A DNA stretch of 64,000 bases from CAZAMI01 sp964627805 (GTDB lineage: Archaea; Thermoproteota; Thermoprotei_A; Sulfolobales; NBVN01). Of the stretch, positions 16,100 through 25,147 are shown in pieces. The translations under genes and the position numbers were made by a program. The notes beneath the pieces are model-generated. The model was given only the letters and a program-made list of their open reading frames with translations, did no database searches and was not told the origin of the DNA. Positions within the stretch are counted from its first letter, which is position 1. The number at the start of each line of letters is the position of its first letter. The DNA is taken from the NCBI GenBank assembly GCA_964627805.1, contig CAZVLA010000019.1:1-64000 (forward strand), read 5' to 3'.

Positions 16100-16983
16100 T
16101 ACTTACCACCCAATAAATTAAGTAGTCTTGAGTTAGGCTTGGAGCGCATGAGCACCGATGATGCCGTGAACGTATGCGTTAGTACTGGATCGATTAAATT
16201 CTCTAAATACCTCCTAACCGTACTGAAGTCCTTACCACTTAAAGTAGCTATTACCCTACTTAACCTATCAATGGGTCTCTCACCCCTAATTATTATTAGA
16301 TCAAGTACTGGGCCAGCACAGCCGGAGCAGGGTATGCCTCTCGAGGTGCACCTAGCACCGCAACCACCTATGGTTATAGGACCTAAACAAAGAACTCCCT
16401 GTGAGAGCAGGCATGTACCCTCATCGATGCTTCCCGGGTCGTAATCGAGTCTTAGCTTAAGCTCCTTCATGGGCTTCATGACCCTACTACACTGTGAGCA
16501 CACGGTTAGGAATGCGTGATTACGTGTGGGCACCCCTTCATTACCGGGCTTAATGAAGTACTTAATAACCTCCTTAAGCAGTTCTTCAGGTACTGGGCAC
16601 CTAGGTACTGCAGCATCAACCTCTACAACCTCAATTACTGGCTTGTTAGTTACTTGCTTAGGTACTAACTCACTAACCTCACGTGCGTTAAGTACCCTAC
16701 CTAATCCTTGAATACCTCCGTAGCAGGCGCAAGTACCTACAGCTACTACGTACTTAGCACTGTCCCTAACCCTCCTAACTAACCTTAAGTGCTCCTCATT
16801 ACCTACACTACCTTCTATTAGAGCTAAGTCAACGTAATCACCGCTCCACTTCTTACTTATGAAGGGACATGCAATTACCTCAGCACCTAATTCCTCCCTA
16901 ACCCACGGTATGAGGTTAAGGAAGGTTACTTGGCATCCATTACATGATGAGAGCGATATGAAAGCTACCTTAGCCACGAGCAT
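16099..16983 (-). CDS. [NiFe] hydrogenase small subunit (group 3-like)
   Basis: I place the start at ATG 16983 (MLVAKVAFISLSSCNGCQ), overlapping the stop of the V4R gene by 14 bases and preceded by GGGGTGAT. A longer frame to 17037 would add an unlikely N-terminus. The protein is about 294 residues. SSCNGCQVTFL begins the proximal [4Fe-4S] ligand set, continued by GTCACYGG and RCPVPEE. TVCSQC, GTCLLSQGVLCLG and the segment GCGARCTSRGIPCSGCAGP supply medial and distal clusters. The GIPCxGCxGP ending is typical of group 3 (FrhG/MvhG-type) small subunits. There is no Tat signal, so the enzyme is cytosolic. It passes electrons from the large subunit to ferredoxin or another partner. Confidence 0.9.
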   Translation of the reverse strand: MLVAKVAFISLSSCNGCQVTFLNLIPWVREELGAEVIACPFISKKWSGDYVDLALIEGSVGNEEHLRLVRRVRDSAKYVVAVGTCACYGGIQGLGRVLNAREVSELVPKQVTNKPVIEVVEVDAAVPRCPVPEELLKEVIKYFIKPGNEGVPTRNHAFLTVCSQCSRVMKPMKELKLRLDYDPGSIDEGTCLLSQGVLCLGPITIGGCGARCTSRGIPCSGCAGPVLDLIIIRGERPIDRLSRVIATLSGKDFSTVRRYLENLIDPVLTHTFTASSVLMRSKPNSRLLNLLGGK

Positions 16984-17920
16984 CACCCCAATCAATGAAT
17001 AACTTACACATACCCCCCTCACGTACCCTCCTAACAACTACTTCCTTACCAGTAACGCCTGTTAGGAATCCCTCAATGAACTTAATCATTGAGGTACATA
17101 ACTCATCAATACCTAACTCACTTAGTGGGCAGTCACGAATGCATACGTAGTTGATACCGCATTGACTTATGAATCCTAGCTCCTCATTAAGTACTTCTAA
17201 AGCACATTCAGTACTGCCGCACCTACTGTATAGTGAGGATCTAAGTAGTCCGTATCTCCTACTTGAGAAGTTCAAAGTAATGAATGCTTGCTTACCTACG
17301 CACCTACGTATTAAATCACTTATTAACTTAATCACGCCTTTAAGATCATCCTCAACGAGCTTAGCGTACTCAACCCCTTCCCTAACCACGTACTCATAGA
17401 TCTTGAACCTACCCTCCCTAACCCCTAAAGGTACGGACCTCCCCCTAACTTCATAGAGGCACGCATTAGGCCCTAACTGCCTGTAATTAGCTACTACGTT
17501 CTTATTAAGTACCCTACTTAAGTAACCCTCAATAACGCCCCTAGTGACGTTGCATAGTAAACCACCGACGTCAAATCCCTCAAAGTAGCATACCTGCCTA
17601 ATAGGGCATTCCCTAATGAGTAAGTAAGTAACCTCACTGCTACTTGAGTAAACCTCCACACCCCATGAGGTACTACGTGAGAAGTCGATTAGTGCCTTCT
17701 TAAGTGAGTTGCTTATCGCTATGTTTAATTCCCTACCATACCTCCTAGAAGCCATGAGTATTAACGTACCGGCACTACTACCTAATATCTTAGGTAGCAA
17801 CGACGTTATGCTTGATAACGCCTTCGACAACTGAATTAACCTGTAGGTATTACTTAGCGGTAAGTCAACGATGCTCTGCCTAAGCATTCTCATATACGTA
17901 CTCATCACTGACACTGCCAC
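16970..17920 (-). CDS. tandem V4R-domain protein, hydrogenase operon
   Basis: A 316-residue soluble protein. Residues about 45-160 and about 170-310 look like two copies of the V4R (4-vinyl reductase-like) small-molecule-binding domain. Each ends with a Cys-containing segment (RECPIRQVCYFEGFDVGGLLC; RDCPLSELGIDELC) followed by an amphipathic helix and a strand ending in Y-E-V or F-I-D-W. V4R proteins include archaeal hydrocarbon-binding and BchJ-like proteins and sensory partners of regulators. No enzymatic reaction is established for this type. It is the first gene of the hydrogenase operon and overlaps the small subunit gene, which argues for a role in assembly, ligand sensing or chaperoning of the hydrogenase. 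The numerous cysteines could bind metal or a cluster. Confidence 0.7.
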   Translation of the reverse strand: MAVSVMSTYMRMLRQSIVDLPLSNTYRLIQLSKALSSITSLLPKILGSSAGTLILMASRRYGRELNIAISNSLKKALIDFSRSTSWGVEVYSSSSEVTYLLIRECPIRQVCYFEGFDVGGLLCNVTRGVIEGYLSRVLNKNVVANYRQLGPNACLYEVRGRSVPLGVREGRFKIYEYVVREGVEYAKLVEDDLKGVIKLISDLIRRCVGKQAFITLNFSSRRYGLLRSSLYSRCGSTECALEVLNEELGFISQCGINYVCIRDCPLSELGIDELCTSMIKFIEGFLTGVTGKEVVVRRVREGGMCKLFIDWGDARG

Positions 17921-18007
17921 GTATTAAGTAATAAACCAAAATAAGTGTTTCTCCGAACGAATGCCACAACAATAACTAGCATTTATGGTTGGTTTAAAAC
18001 TGAAAGC

Positions 18008-18026
18008 AGGTTAGTAATCCTAACCT
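18008..18026. promoter_or_regulatory. 7-5-7 inverted repeat operator, copy 2 (hydrogenase / suf)
   Basis: AGGTTAG-TAATC-CTAACCT is a perfect 7-bp inverted repeat with a 5-base spacer, in the divergent region between the V4R-hydrogenase operon and sufC. Its centre is about 40 bp upstream of the TTTTAA element before sufC. It matches the repeat at 12863-12881 at 15 of 19 positions. Confidence 0.55.
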
Positions 18027-18081
18027 ATTATTTAAGGTTTACACCATTAGTTACTGTTTTAACTTCTTAATAACCCTATTT

Positions 18082-18825
18082 TTGGGGTTTAGGGTGCTTG
18101 AGGTTAGGGGTTTGAGGGTTGTTGTGGGTGGTGTTGAGGTAGTTAAGGGTGTTGATTTGGGGGTTGGTCGTGGGGAGGTCCACGTAATTATGGGTCCTAA
18201 CGCAGCTGGTAAGTCATCATTATTAGCGGCTATTGCTGGTCTTAGGAAGTACAGGGTTGTTTCTGGTAAGGTACTTTTTGAGGGTAGGGACGTAACTCAC
18301 TTACCACTAGATGAGAGGGCTAGGTTAGGTATTGCGTTAGCTCACCAAATACCGCCAGTGATTAAGGGTGTTAGGGTCCGTGACTTAGTAACTGCCTTAA
18401 TTAGGAAGTACGGTGTAGGTAATTCAGGTTCGTTAGCTAGCTTACTCAGGGTTGGTGAGTTAATGGATAGGTACTTATTCCTAGGCTTCAGTGGTGGTGA
18501 GAGGAAGAGGCTTGAGCTTTACTTAGCATCGCTTCAGAGACCTAAGTTAGCTATGCTTGATGAGCCAGATAGCGGTGTTGATGTTGATTCATTAAGTAGT
18601 ATAGCTGAGGCTATAGCTGAGTTAGTACGCTCAGGCTCCTCAGTACTACTAGTAACTCATACGGGTTACGTACTTGAGAAGCTGAGTAAGTTATGCGGTA
18701 TAGACTACGCACACGTAATGGTTAGGGGTAGGATTGTTTATAGTGGATTAGCTGATGAGGTAGTGCCTCTAATCATGAAGCACGGGTACTCAGGTGCTTT
18801 AAGGAGGTTGGGGGTGGGTAGTTAA
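18082..18825 (+). CDS. sufC: SufC, Fe-S cluster assembly ATPase
   Basis: A 247-residue ABC-type ATPase without membrane partner. Walker A is GPNAAGKSS (38-46), the signature is FSGGERKR, and Walker B is LAMLDEPDSGVDVD. The DSGVD D-loop variant is characteristic of SufC. The start is TTG 18082 or GTG 18094. A TTTTAA element at about 18056-18061 would put transcription start near these codons, so the mRNA is probably leaderless. The gene overlaps sufB by one base. Together they form the two-component SufBC scaffold that builds [Fe-S] clusters. No cysteine desulfurase is encoded nearby, as in many anaerobic archaea that may use sulfide. Confidence 0.93.
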   Translation: MGFRVLEVRGLRVVVGGVEVVKGVDLGVGRGEVHVIMGPNAAGKSSLLAAIAGLRKYRVVSGKVLFEGRDVTHLPLDERARLGIALAHQIPPVIKGVRVRDLVTALIRKYGVGNSGSLASLLRVGELMDRYLFLGFSGGERKRLELYLASLQRPKLAMLDEPDSGVDVDSLSSIAEAIAELVRSGSSVLLVTHTGYVLEKLSKLCGIDYAHVMVRGRIVYSGLADEVVPLIMKHGYSGALRRLGVGS

Positions 18826-20069
18826 TGGGTTTTGAGGAGTTACGTAGGAGGGCTGAGGAGGCGTTAAGTAGGGAGTCACCTTATGGACCGCCAATCGACT
18901 TAAGTAAGTACGACTTAGGTAATAAGTTAGTTACTGAAGCAACGCCCTCACTAACTATTGATGAGGTAGTTAAGTTAGGTAGTGACGCAGCTAGTAGGTT
19001 AGGGCTTAGTAAGGACTCACTAACTGAGGCTAGTTACGTCCAGTTAAATGAGGCGTTACTGTATAGGGCAGTTGTTGAGGGTTTGAGGAGGCGTGGAGTA
19101 GTTGTTATGAGTGTTGGTGAGGCCCTCAAGAGGTTTAAGTGGGTTAGGAAGTACTACTGGGGCTTAATGGACGTAGGTACTGATAAGTACACGGCCGCGG
19201 TTGAGTTGTACGGTGGTGGTAGGGGTTACTTCATATACGTACCGCCGGGGCTTAAGGTTAAGTCACCCATATACACATGCTTACTAATAACGTCGGATAG
19301 GACCGCTCAGTTAGTCCATAACATAGTCATAGTTGATGAGGGTGCTGAGCTAAACCTAATTACTGGGTGCGCAACAGCTAGGAGGGTAGGTGGTGCCCTA
19401 CACATAGGTGTTTCTGAGTTCTACGTAGGTAGGGGTGCTAAGTTAACTTTCGCAATGATTCATGCTTGGGGTAAGGGGATACACGTAAGGCCTAGGACAG
19501 CCGTTAGGGTCGGTGATGGTGGTGAGTACGTTAGTTACTACGTGATATACAGTGACGTAAGGAGTATTCAGCAGTACCCTAAGGTATTCCTAGGTAGGGA
19601 TGCTAGGTACTACACAGCATCGATTATAGTAGGTAGTGGTAAGTCAGTATATGACGTAGGTGCTGAAGCAGTACTTAAGGGTGAGGGGTCCTCAGCCGAG
19701 GTCATCTCTAGGGTAGTAGGTAGGGATGAGTCGGAGGTAGTCGCTAGGGCTAGGATAAGGGGTGAGGCTAGAGGTACTAAGGGGCATATTGAGTGCTTAG
19801 GACTTCAGTTATCACCTAAGGCTAGGATATCCTCAGTACCTGAGCTAGTATCACTTAATGAAGACTCTAGACTAACTCATGAAGCAGCTATAGGGAGGAT
19901 AGCTGAGGAGGAGATTGAGTACTTAATGAGTAGGGGGTTTACTGAGGAGGAGGCTAAGGCACTAATACTTAGGGGCTTCATGACCGTCGACGTACCCGGA
20001 CTCCCAGACGCTACTAGGAGGGTCATAGAGCAGGTAACTAAGATGCTGAGTGAGGGTGGGGGCATATAA
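18825..20069 (+). CDS. sufB: SufB/SufD-family Fe-S scaffold protein
   Basis: A 414-residue protein with the right-handed beta-helix core of SufB/SufD. Diagnostic segments are YVPPGLKVKSPIYTC, LVHNIVIVDEGAELNLITGC, the C-terminal RGTKGHIECLGLQLS and the terminal helix RGFTEEEAKALILRGFM. The conserved Cys and Glu of GHIEC are in the region that helps form the nascent cluster at the SufB-SufD interface. A single SufB/D gene with sufC implies a homodimeric scaffold, the arrangement thought to be ancestral. The ATG overlaps the sufC stop (TAATG). Confidence 0.93.
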   Translation: MGFEELRRRAEEALSRESPYGPPIDLSKYDLGNKLVTEATPSLTIDEVVKLGSDAASRLGLSKDSLTEASYVQLNEALLYRAVVEGLRRRGVVVMSVGEALKRFKWVRKYYWGLMDVGTDKYTAAVELYGGGRGYFIYVPPGLKVKSPIYTCLLITSDRTAQLVHNIVIVDEGAELNLITGCATARRVGGALHIGVSEFYVGRGAKLTFAMIHAWGKGIHVRPRTAVRVGDGGEYVSYYVIYSDVRSIQQYPKVFLGRDARYYTASIIVGSGKSVYDVGAEAVLKGEGSSAEVISRVVGRDESEVVARARIRGEARGTKGHIECLGLQLSPKARISSVPELVSLNEDSRLTHEAAIGRIAEEEIEYLMSRGFTEEEAKALILRGFMTVDVPGLPDATRRVIEQVTKMLSEGGGI

Positions 20070-20217
20070 GCTCAAGCACTAGCTACGCAAAGTCAAGCAC
20101 AACTTAATAATACGTAAGCATCGACGATGGAAGTAGAGCAGTGATTAGGGCTGCTGACGTACCTTAGGTAAGGTTAAAAAGTGTACCGTACCTGTGTAAC
20201 ACCTAGGGTAGACTACT

Positions 20218-21606
20218 GTGGGTGTTACTAGGCGGGTATTCATTGATAGGGAGGCTGAGTTAGAGGTCCTTAGTAGGGCTTGGCAGGATAGGCCTGGCCT
20301 CGTCGTTATATACGGTAGGAGAAGGATAGGTAAGACACGCTTAGTGATGGAGTGGTTAAGGAGGTTCTGCAGGGGCAGGTACGCTTACTACCACGCACTA
20401 CCAGCTAAGCATGAGGTTAACCTAGCAGGCCTTGCTGAGTCCCTAGAGAGGGGCTTAGGTATTAAGGGCTTAAGTAGGGCCTCCTTTAAATCCATTGACG
20501 CTCTCCTTGACCTAGTAACTCAGCAGGTCAGTGATGCCGTCATAGTCATTGATGAGTTCACTTACTGGGTTAGGGCTGAGCCTAGAGTTGTTGGTGAGCT
20601 TCAGAGATTCGTTGATCACGCCTTACTAAGTACGAAGGCATTGATCATAGTATCCGGTAGTTTAGTAGGTGTTATGTTTAGGGACGTGCTAGGCGGGGGT
20701 GCACCACTATATGGTAGGGCGTCATATAGGATCAGGCTAGGCGAGCTTAAGTTGCGTCACGTAAGATCCTTCCACCCTGAATTAAGCGATGTCGACGCCT
20801 TCCTCACGTACGTAGTATTTGGTGGTGTACCGTACTATCACGTACTGATTAGGGGGTTCAGGAGTATTGAGGACGTACTGTGGGAATTCTTCCTTTCTGA
20901 GACACCTAAGCTAAGGGACGAGGTTACCTTCATACTACGTGAGGAGTTTAGAGACCCGTCAACGTACTACAGCGTCCTTAAAGCCATAGTTGCAGGTGCT
21001 GATACGCCGTCAAAGATAGCTGAGGTGACGGGGATTCACAGGCAGCACATCAGTAAGTACTTAGCAATTCTTGAGGAGCTAGGATTCATTAGTAGGGACG
21101 TACCGCTATTCAGTAGGAGGGGAAGGTACGTAATTAAGGATAAGATCCTGTTCACGTGGTTCAACATAGTAGAGCCTATAGTCACGCGCGACCCTAGCCC
21201 AGATAGGGGTAGGTACTTAGTGGAGATTAGGCATAGGTTAAGTACTCAAGCATCTAAGGTGTTTGAGGAGGTCGGCAGGAGGTTCGCGTTAGCGTGGGGA
21301 GCTACGCACGGTATTAACTTCGATATGCTCGGGAGGTACGTGCATAAAGGAGTTGAGATCGATGTTGTGGGTGTGTCTAGGGAGCTTAAGGAGGTACACC
21401 TATTCGAGGTTAAGTGGGGTGATTTAGGGCGAAGAGATGTGGAGTCGGTACTTAAGGCGCTAGAGCGTAAGTCCTTAAGCCTCCCTGAATCCTTGAGTCA
21501 GTATAGGCTCGTACTACACGTAATCGCTAGGAGCTACTTAGCGGGTTTGGAGTCAGTACGTAATGCCTACCTCCACGACCTCCGCGAGGTTATTAATTTG
21601 ACGTAA
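20218..21606 (+). CDS. archaeal AAA-type ATPase with DUF234 nuclease-like C-terminus
   Basis: A 462-residue protein of the expanded archaeal ATPase family. The P-loop is GRRRIGKTRL at 33-42 and Walker B is VIVIDEF at 108-114. Arginine-rich segments in the middle fit an AAA/STAND-like fold. A winged helix (about 255-300: TPSKIAEVTGIHRQHISKYL) follows. The C-terminal DUF234 region contains VEIDVVGVSRELKEVHLFEVKWG, which fits the D-x(n)-E-x-K core of the PD-(D/E)XK nuclease fold. The role of this family is not firmly known; defence and mobile-element maintenance have been suggested for relatives. It is a single gene with its own promoter (GGTTAAAAAG at about 20171) and overlaps the convergent aminotransferase by 14 bases. 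Confidence 0.85.
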   Translation: MGVTRRVFIDREAELEVLSRAWQDRPGLVVIYGRRRIGKTRLVMEWLRRFCRGRYAYYHALPAKHEVNLAGLAESLERGLGIKGLSRASFKSIDALLDLVTQQVSDAVIVIDEFTYWVRAEPRVVGELQRFVDHALLSTKALIIVSGSLVGVMFRDVLGGGAPLYGRASYRIRLGELKLRHVRSFHPELSDVDAFLTYVVFGGVPYYHVLIRGFRSIEDVLWEFFLSETPKLRDEVTFILREEFRDPSTYYSVLKAIVAGADTPSKIAEVTGIHRQHISKYLAILEELGFISRDVPLFSRRGRYVIKDKILFTWFNIVEPIVTRDPSPDRGRYLVEIRHRLSTQASKVFEEVGRRFALAWGATHGINFDMLGRYVHKGVEIDVVGVSRELKEVHLFEVKWGDLGRRDVESVLKALERKSLSLPESLSQYRLVLHVIARSYLAGLESVRNAYLHDLREVINLT

Positions 21607-22945
21607 TTGCTTCCTTCACAGCCTCCTCCAGTATCTCTAGACCTACCTCAAGCTCCTCCTTACTTATGGTTAGTGGTGGTGCTATCCTTAAGGCGCTCTT
21701 ACCGCATGGTAGCGTCACTAAGCCCTTACTTAATGCCTTCCTAACCACCTCATCCCTTAACTTCCTATCATGCTCCTTACTCCTCCTATCCTTAACGAAT
21801 TCAATACCCCACGCAAGACCTAAGCCCCTAACATCACCTACGGGTTCGTACCTCTCCTTAAGCTCCATTAACCTACCCCTAATTACCGGTTCTAAAGCCT
21901 TCACGTTAGGTAAGTACCTCCTAACTAACTCAATAACCTTAAGTATGACTGCACACGATAGTGCGTCACCACCGAAGGTATTACTATGTGCTCCAGACTC
22001 CCTAAAGTCTAGGTCAGCCCTAAACACCGTAGCACCTACGTGAGTAGCTCCACCACCTAAAGCCTTAGCTAAGGTCATTAAGTCAGGAGCTACTCCGAAG
22101 TGATTTATAGCGAAGAACTCACCAGTCCTACCCATACCCATCTGGACCTCATCATCAATTAGTAAGATCCCGTACCTATCACATAACTTCCTAAGCTCCC
22201 TGAAGAACCCCTTAGGAGGTACTACGTAACCACCCTCACCCTGAATGGGTTCAGCAATGATTGCTGCTACCTCATCAGGTGGTACGTAGTGATTCATTAC
22301 CCAGTACTCGATGTACTCAATAACCCTAGAGACTAACTCGTTAGGCTCCTCATAACCATCTATGTGCCATGGATTCCTGTACGGGTTGGGGTAGGGTACG
22401 TGGATGACGCCCGGCATTGTCGGGAAGTAGCTCCTCCTATGTACTGGCTTACTAGCTGTTAAGCTGAGGGACCCCATGGTCCTACCGTGGAAAGCACCTA
22501 TGAATGCTATGAAGTACTTCCTACCCGTAGCGTTCCTAGCTAACTTAATAGCTGCTTCAACAGACTCAGTACCGCTGTTGCAGAAGAACACCTTCTTCCT
22601 GAAGTCACCCGGAGCTACGGAAGCTAATGCCTTAGCAGCCTCTACCTGGTACGGGTTAAAGAAGTCAGTACCAGCTGCGTGCGCTAATACCTTAATCTGC
22701 TTAATAACTACCTCAGCAATCTCTGGGTGTGTCGGGTACCCGAAGTTATTCACAGCTATACCTGAACTGAAGTCTAGGTACTCATTACCGTCGACGTCAC
22801 GTAACCAGCAACCAGATCCAGACTCAATAACTAAGGGCATGACGTCCTTAGAGTGGGTCGTCCTAGCTACGAACTCCTCATGACCCCTAATAACCTCTAA
22901 AGCCTTAGGACCTGGGGGAGGTACCTTAATGACTGGCCTCCTCAA
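21593..22945 (-). CDS. class III PLP aminotransferase or amino-acid racemase
   Basis: A 450-residue PLP enzyme of the acetylornithine/GABA aminotransferase family. FFCNSGTESVEAAIKLAR (about 120-137) binds the PLP phosphate, GAFHGRTMGSLSLT follows, IDDEVQMGMGRTG (263-275) contains the aspartate pairing with the pyridine nitrogen, and Lys294 in TLAKALGGG is the Schiff-base lysine. In Thermococcales, close relatives annotated as 4-aminobutyrate aminotransferases were shown to be broad-specificity or ornithine racemases, so the activity here is open between transamination and racemisation. No arginine or lysine biosynthesis genes are adjacent, which weakens an ArgD assignment. Confidence 0.85.
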   Translation of the reverse strand: MRRPVIKVPPPGPKALEVIRGHEEFVARTTHSKDVMPLVIESGSGCWLRDVDGNEYLDFSSGIAVNNFGYPTHPEIAEVVIKQIKVLAHAAGTDFFNPYQVEAAKALASVAPGDFRKKVFFCNSGTESVEAAIKLARNATGRKYFIAFIGAFHGRTMGSLSLTASKPVHRRSYFPTMPGVIHVPYPNPYRNPWHIDGYEEPNELVSRVIEYIEYWVMNHYVPPDEVAAIIAEPIQGEGGYVVPPKGFFRELRKLCDRYGILLIDDEVQMGMGRTGEFFAINHFGVAPDLMTLAKALGGGATHVGATVFRADLDFRESGAHSNTFGGDALSCAVILKVIELVRRYLPNVKALEPVIRGRLMELKERYEPVGDVRGLGLAWGIEFVKDRRSKEHDRKLRDEVVRKALSKGLVTLPCGKSALRIAPPLTISKEELEVGLEILEEAVKEAITSN

Positions 22946-23060
22946 GACGGCAACGCCCGTAAGATTATCTGCGTAATCAATAAAAAATATTCAAGGAGTA
23001 AACACAAAGTATTCAGTAAGTCGATGAGGGAGGGTACGGAATACAATCACTCAGCAACCT

Positions 23061-23093
23061 AAAACCGCACCTAGCAGAGGTGCCTCCGGTTTT
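23061..23093. promoter_or_regulatory. imperfect hairpin/palindrome over the promoter of the methyltransferase gene
   Basis: AAAACC and GGTTTT enclose GCACCT-AGCAG-AGGTGC, giving 12 paired bases with a four-base bulge. The right arm merges with a TATA-like TTTTATG (23090-23096), about 40 bases upstream of the GTG at 23135. It could be an operator at the BRE/TATA region. No regulator gene is adjacent. Confidence 0.35.
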
Positions 23094-23134
23094 ATGGGGC
23101 TTGAGTACGTAGGGTAGTAGGGGTAGGTTCTGGG

Positions 23135-24004
23135 GTGTATAGGGTATTTAAGTTTAAGGGACTACCAGTGATTACTTCATGGGTTGCTGAGGAGTTAGTT
23201 AGGGTTGCTGATGGTGGTGGGGGTGTTACTGAGGTTACTCTTGATTTAGGACTTAGTAAGTCTGAAGTACTGGTTAAGGGGGGCTCAGTAGTTATTGGTG
23301 GTTATGAAGTTAGTATTGATGAGGTTAAGGGTGTTGTAGGTGATGACGCTGTATACGTAGTTACTGATTCTGGTTTAGTACCTCTTAAGTTCTACGATGA
23401 GGGCCTTAGGAGGTACTATAAGTTAAGGGCTTTAGGTCCTAACGTAGCACCTACTCTCGAGATTAACGGTATTCACATGCATAGGATTGAGGGTACGGAT
23501 CCTTGGAGTGACTCATTAAGTAAGGTTAGGTCCTTAGGTAGGTTGAGGGGTGGTAGGGTACTTGACGTATGTACTGGTTTAGGGTACACAGCATCCCTAG
23601 CTATTAAGTACGGTGCTTCTGAAGTAGTTACTATTGAGGTCGACGATAACGTACTTAAGATAGCTGAGTATAACCCGTGGTCTAAGGGTTTAGAGGAGGC
23701 TAAGATCATATTAGGTGACGCTACCGAAGTAATACACTCACTCAGTAACTCAAGCTTTACCCACGTAATCCACGACCCACCTAGGTTTGAAGTTGCTGGT
23801 GAGCTCTATAGCCTTGAGTTCTATAGGGAGTTACTTAGGGTCTTAAGACCTAGGGGCAAGTTATTCCACTACGTAGGTAGGCCTAGGTGGAGGAGGGGTG
23901 TAGGTATAGTTAAGGGTGTTAAGGAGAGGCTCGTAAGGGCTGGGTTCGTAGTTGTTAAGTGGGTTGAGGAGGCTCAAGGGTTCCTAGCTATTAAGCCTTC
24001 GTAA
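23135..24004 (+). CDS. archaeal SAM-dependent methyltransferase (COG2521-like)
   Basis: A 289-residue protein. The N-terminal 100 residues are beta-rich and may bind substrate. The methyltransferase domain has motif I VLDVCTGLGYTA (142-153), the acidic loop end of strand 2 (VVTIEVDD, about 164-171), LGDATEV (about 193-199) and the catalytic-loop equivalent IHDPPRF (212-218). The DPPRF variant replaces the NPPY/DPPY motif of N-methyltransferases and is typical of the COG2521 group of predicted archaeal methyltransferases, whose substrate is not established (RNA or a small molecule). It starts at GTG 23135 with upstream GGGGTAGG. It is followed by a GNAT gene with its own short spacer. Confidence 0.75.
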   Translation: MYRVFKFKGLPVITSWVAEELVRVADGGGGVTEVTLDLGLSKSEVLVKGGSVVIGGYEVSIDEVKGVVGDDAVYVVTDSGLVPLKFYDEGLRRYYKLRALGPNVAPTLEINGIHMHRIEGTDPWSDSLSKVRSLGRLRGGRVLDVCTGLGYTASLAIKYGASEVVTIEVDDNVLKIAEYNPWSKGLEEAKIILGDATEVIHSLSNSSFTHVIHDPPRFEVAGELYSLEFYRELLRVLRPRGKLFHYVGRPRWRRGVGIVKGVKERLVRAGFVVVKWVEEAQGFLAIKPS

Positions 24005-24094
24005 GGACTTACTACGTAGTTAGTCTTAATTAGTGATTAAGCGTCGTTTAGTTTCACTTAATTTAATAAGGTCTGACTTAACCATTCTCATTAG

Positions 24095-25108
24095 GTGGTA
24101 CTTACGTTTAGGATTATTGAGGGTTACGAAGGTGGTTCTAAGGAAATTAATGAGGGGTTAGCTAGGCTCTTCACCTACGCTAGGTTAGTTGATGAGCCTT
24201 GGGTATTTAGGGAGGTAAGCACTGACGCTATTGAGGATATGATTAGGTATAGCTGGTACAGACCTAGGAACTTCGGTATAGTTATTTATGAGGGTGCTGA
24301 GGGTAGGTCAGTAGTAGCTGCTTCATGGGCTACACCATCTAGGAGGGCTGGCGAGCCTCACGTAATATCACCCTACTTAAGTCCCTACCTACCTAAGTGG
24401 TTAATTCATGACGTACTAGAGACTCTACTAGCTTGGTGTAGGTACGTACTAGAGCGTGAGGGTGCGTTAGGGATTGCTAGGATATACGTTGATTTAGAGG
24501 GTGGGTTCCTGCATAGGGTGTTTAAGGAGTACTTAGGAGTTGGGGGTGTTGAGGGTGTATCAGCTACTCTCATGAAGCTCCGTAAATATGGTAGGGGGTA
24601 CTCAGTACCTAAGGGCTACGTAATTAGGGAGGCTGTAGAGAGTGATTATGGGGGGATAGCTAGGGTTCATAATGAGGCATTCTCGCAGTACCCAGCATTC
24701 ACGCCATGGACTGAGGAGGACGTTAGGAGGTTCTATAGTTACTTCAGAAGGCACTATAAATTCAAGGTATTAGTTGCTGAGGAGGTAAGTACTGGTGAGG
24801 TAGTTGCTTTCTGTGATGGTAGGGTCTTCAAGGCCTTAGACGGTGGCGAATCAGCTGAGGTAACTACGTTAGCTACCCACCCAAGACATAGGGGTAAGGG
24901 CTTAGGTAGGGCATTAGTTAGTGCTATGGTTAAGGAGTTAATGAGGTTAGGAGCTAAGCCTGAGAGGACGTACTTAGTATCTATCCACGGGTTAGAGCCC
25001 TTCTACAGGGAGTTAGGTTTTAGGGAGTATAGGAGACTCATGTACTTACTAACACCTATTCAGTACTTACCACGTAAGACCATAAACTACGGGGTAGTAC
25101 CTAGGTAG
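24095..25108 (+). CDS. tandem GNAT-fold N-acetyltransferase
   Basis: A 337-residue protein. The C-terminal half (about residues 175-325) is a complete GNAT domain: VIREAVESDYGGIARVHNEA opens it, and VTTLATHPRHRGKGLGRALV (about 270-289) is motif A with the R/Q-x-x-G-x-G/A acetyl-CoA pyrophosphate loop. GLEPFYRELGFREYRR is the motif B end. The N-terminal half also resembles a degenerate GNAT fold (SVVAASWATPSRRAG) without an intact CoA loop, a common arrangement in two-domain GNAT enzymes. The acceptor substrate is unknown. It lies on the same strand as the methyltransferase and the HisC-like gene. Confidence 0.8.
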   Translation: MVLTFRIIEGYEGGSKEINEGLARLFTYARLVDEPWVFREVSTDAIEDMIRYSWYRPRNFGIVIYEGAEGRSVVAASWATPSRRAGEPHVISPYLSPYLPKWLIHDVLETLLAWCRYVLEREGALGIARIYVDLEGGFLHRVFKEYLGVGGVEGVSATLMKLRKYGRGYSVPKGYVIREAVESDYGGIARVHNEAFSQYPAFTPWTEEDVRRFYSYFRRHYKFKVLVAEEVSTGEVVAFCDGRVFKALDGGESAEVTTLATHPRHRGKGLGRALVSAMVKELMRLGAKPERTYLVSIHGLEPFYRELGFREYRRLMYLLTPIQYLPRKTINYGVVPR

Positions 25109-25147
25109 TGTTACTATAATACCTATACCTAATACTATATTATATAG

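Noticed and set aside
22476..22883. 135-codon frame on the plus strand
   Set aside because: Antisense inside the class III aminotransferase, whose conserved motifs lie across the same bases.
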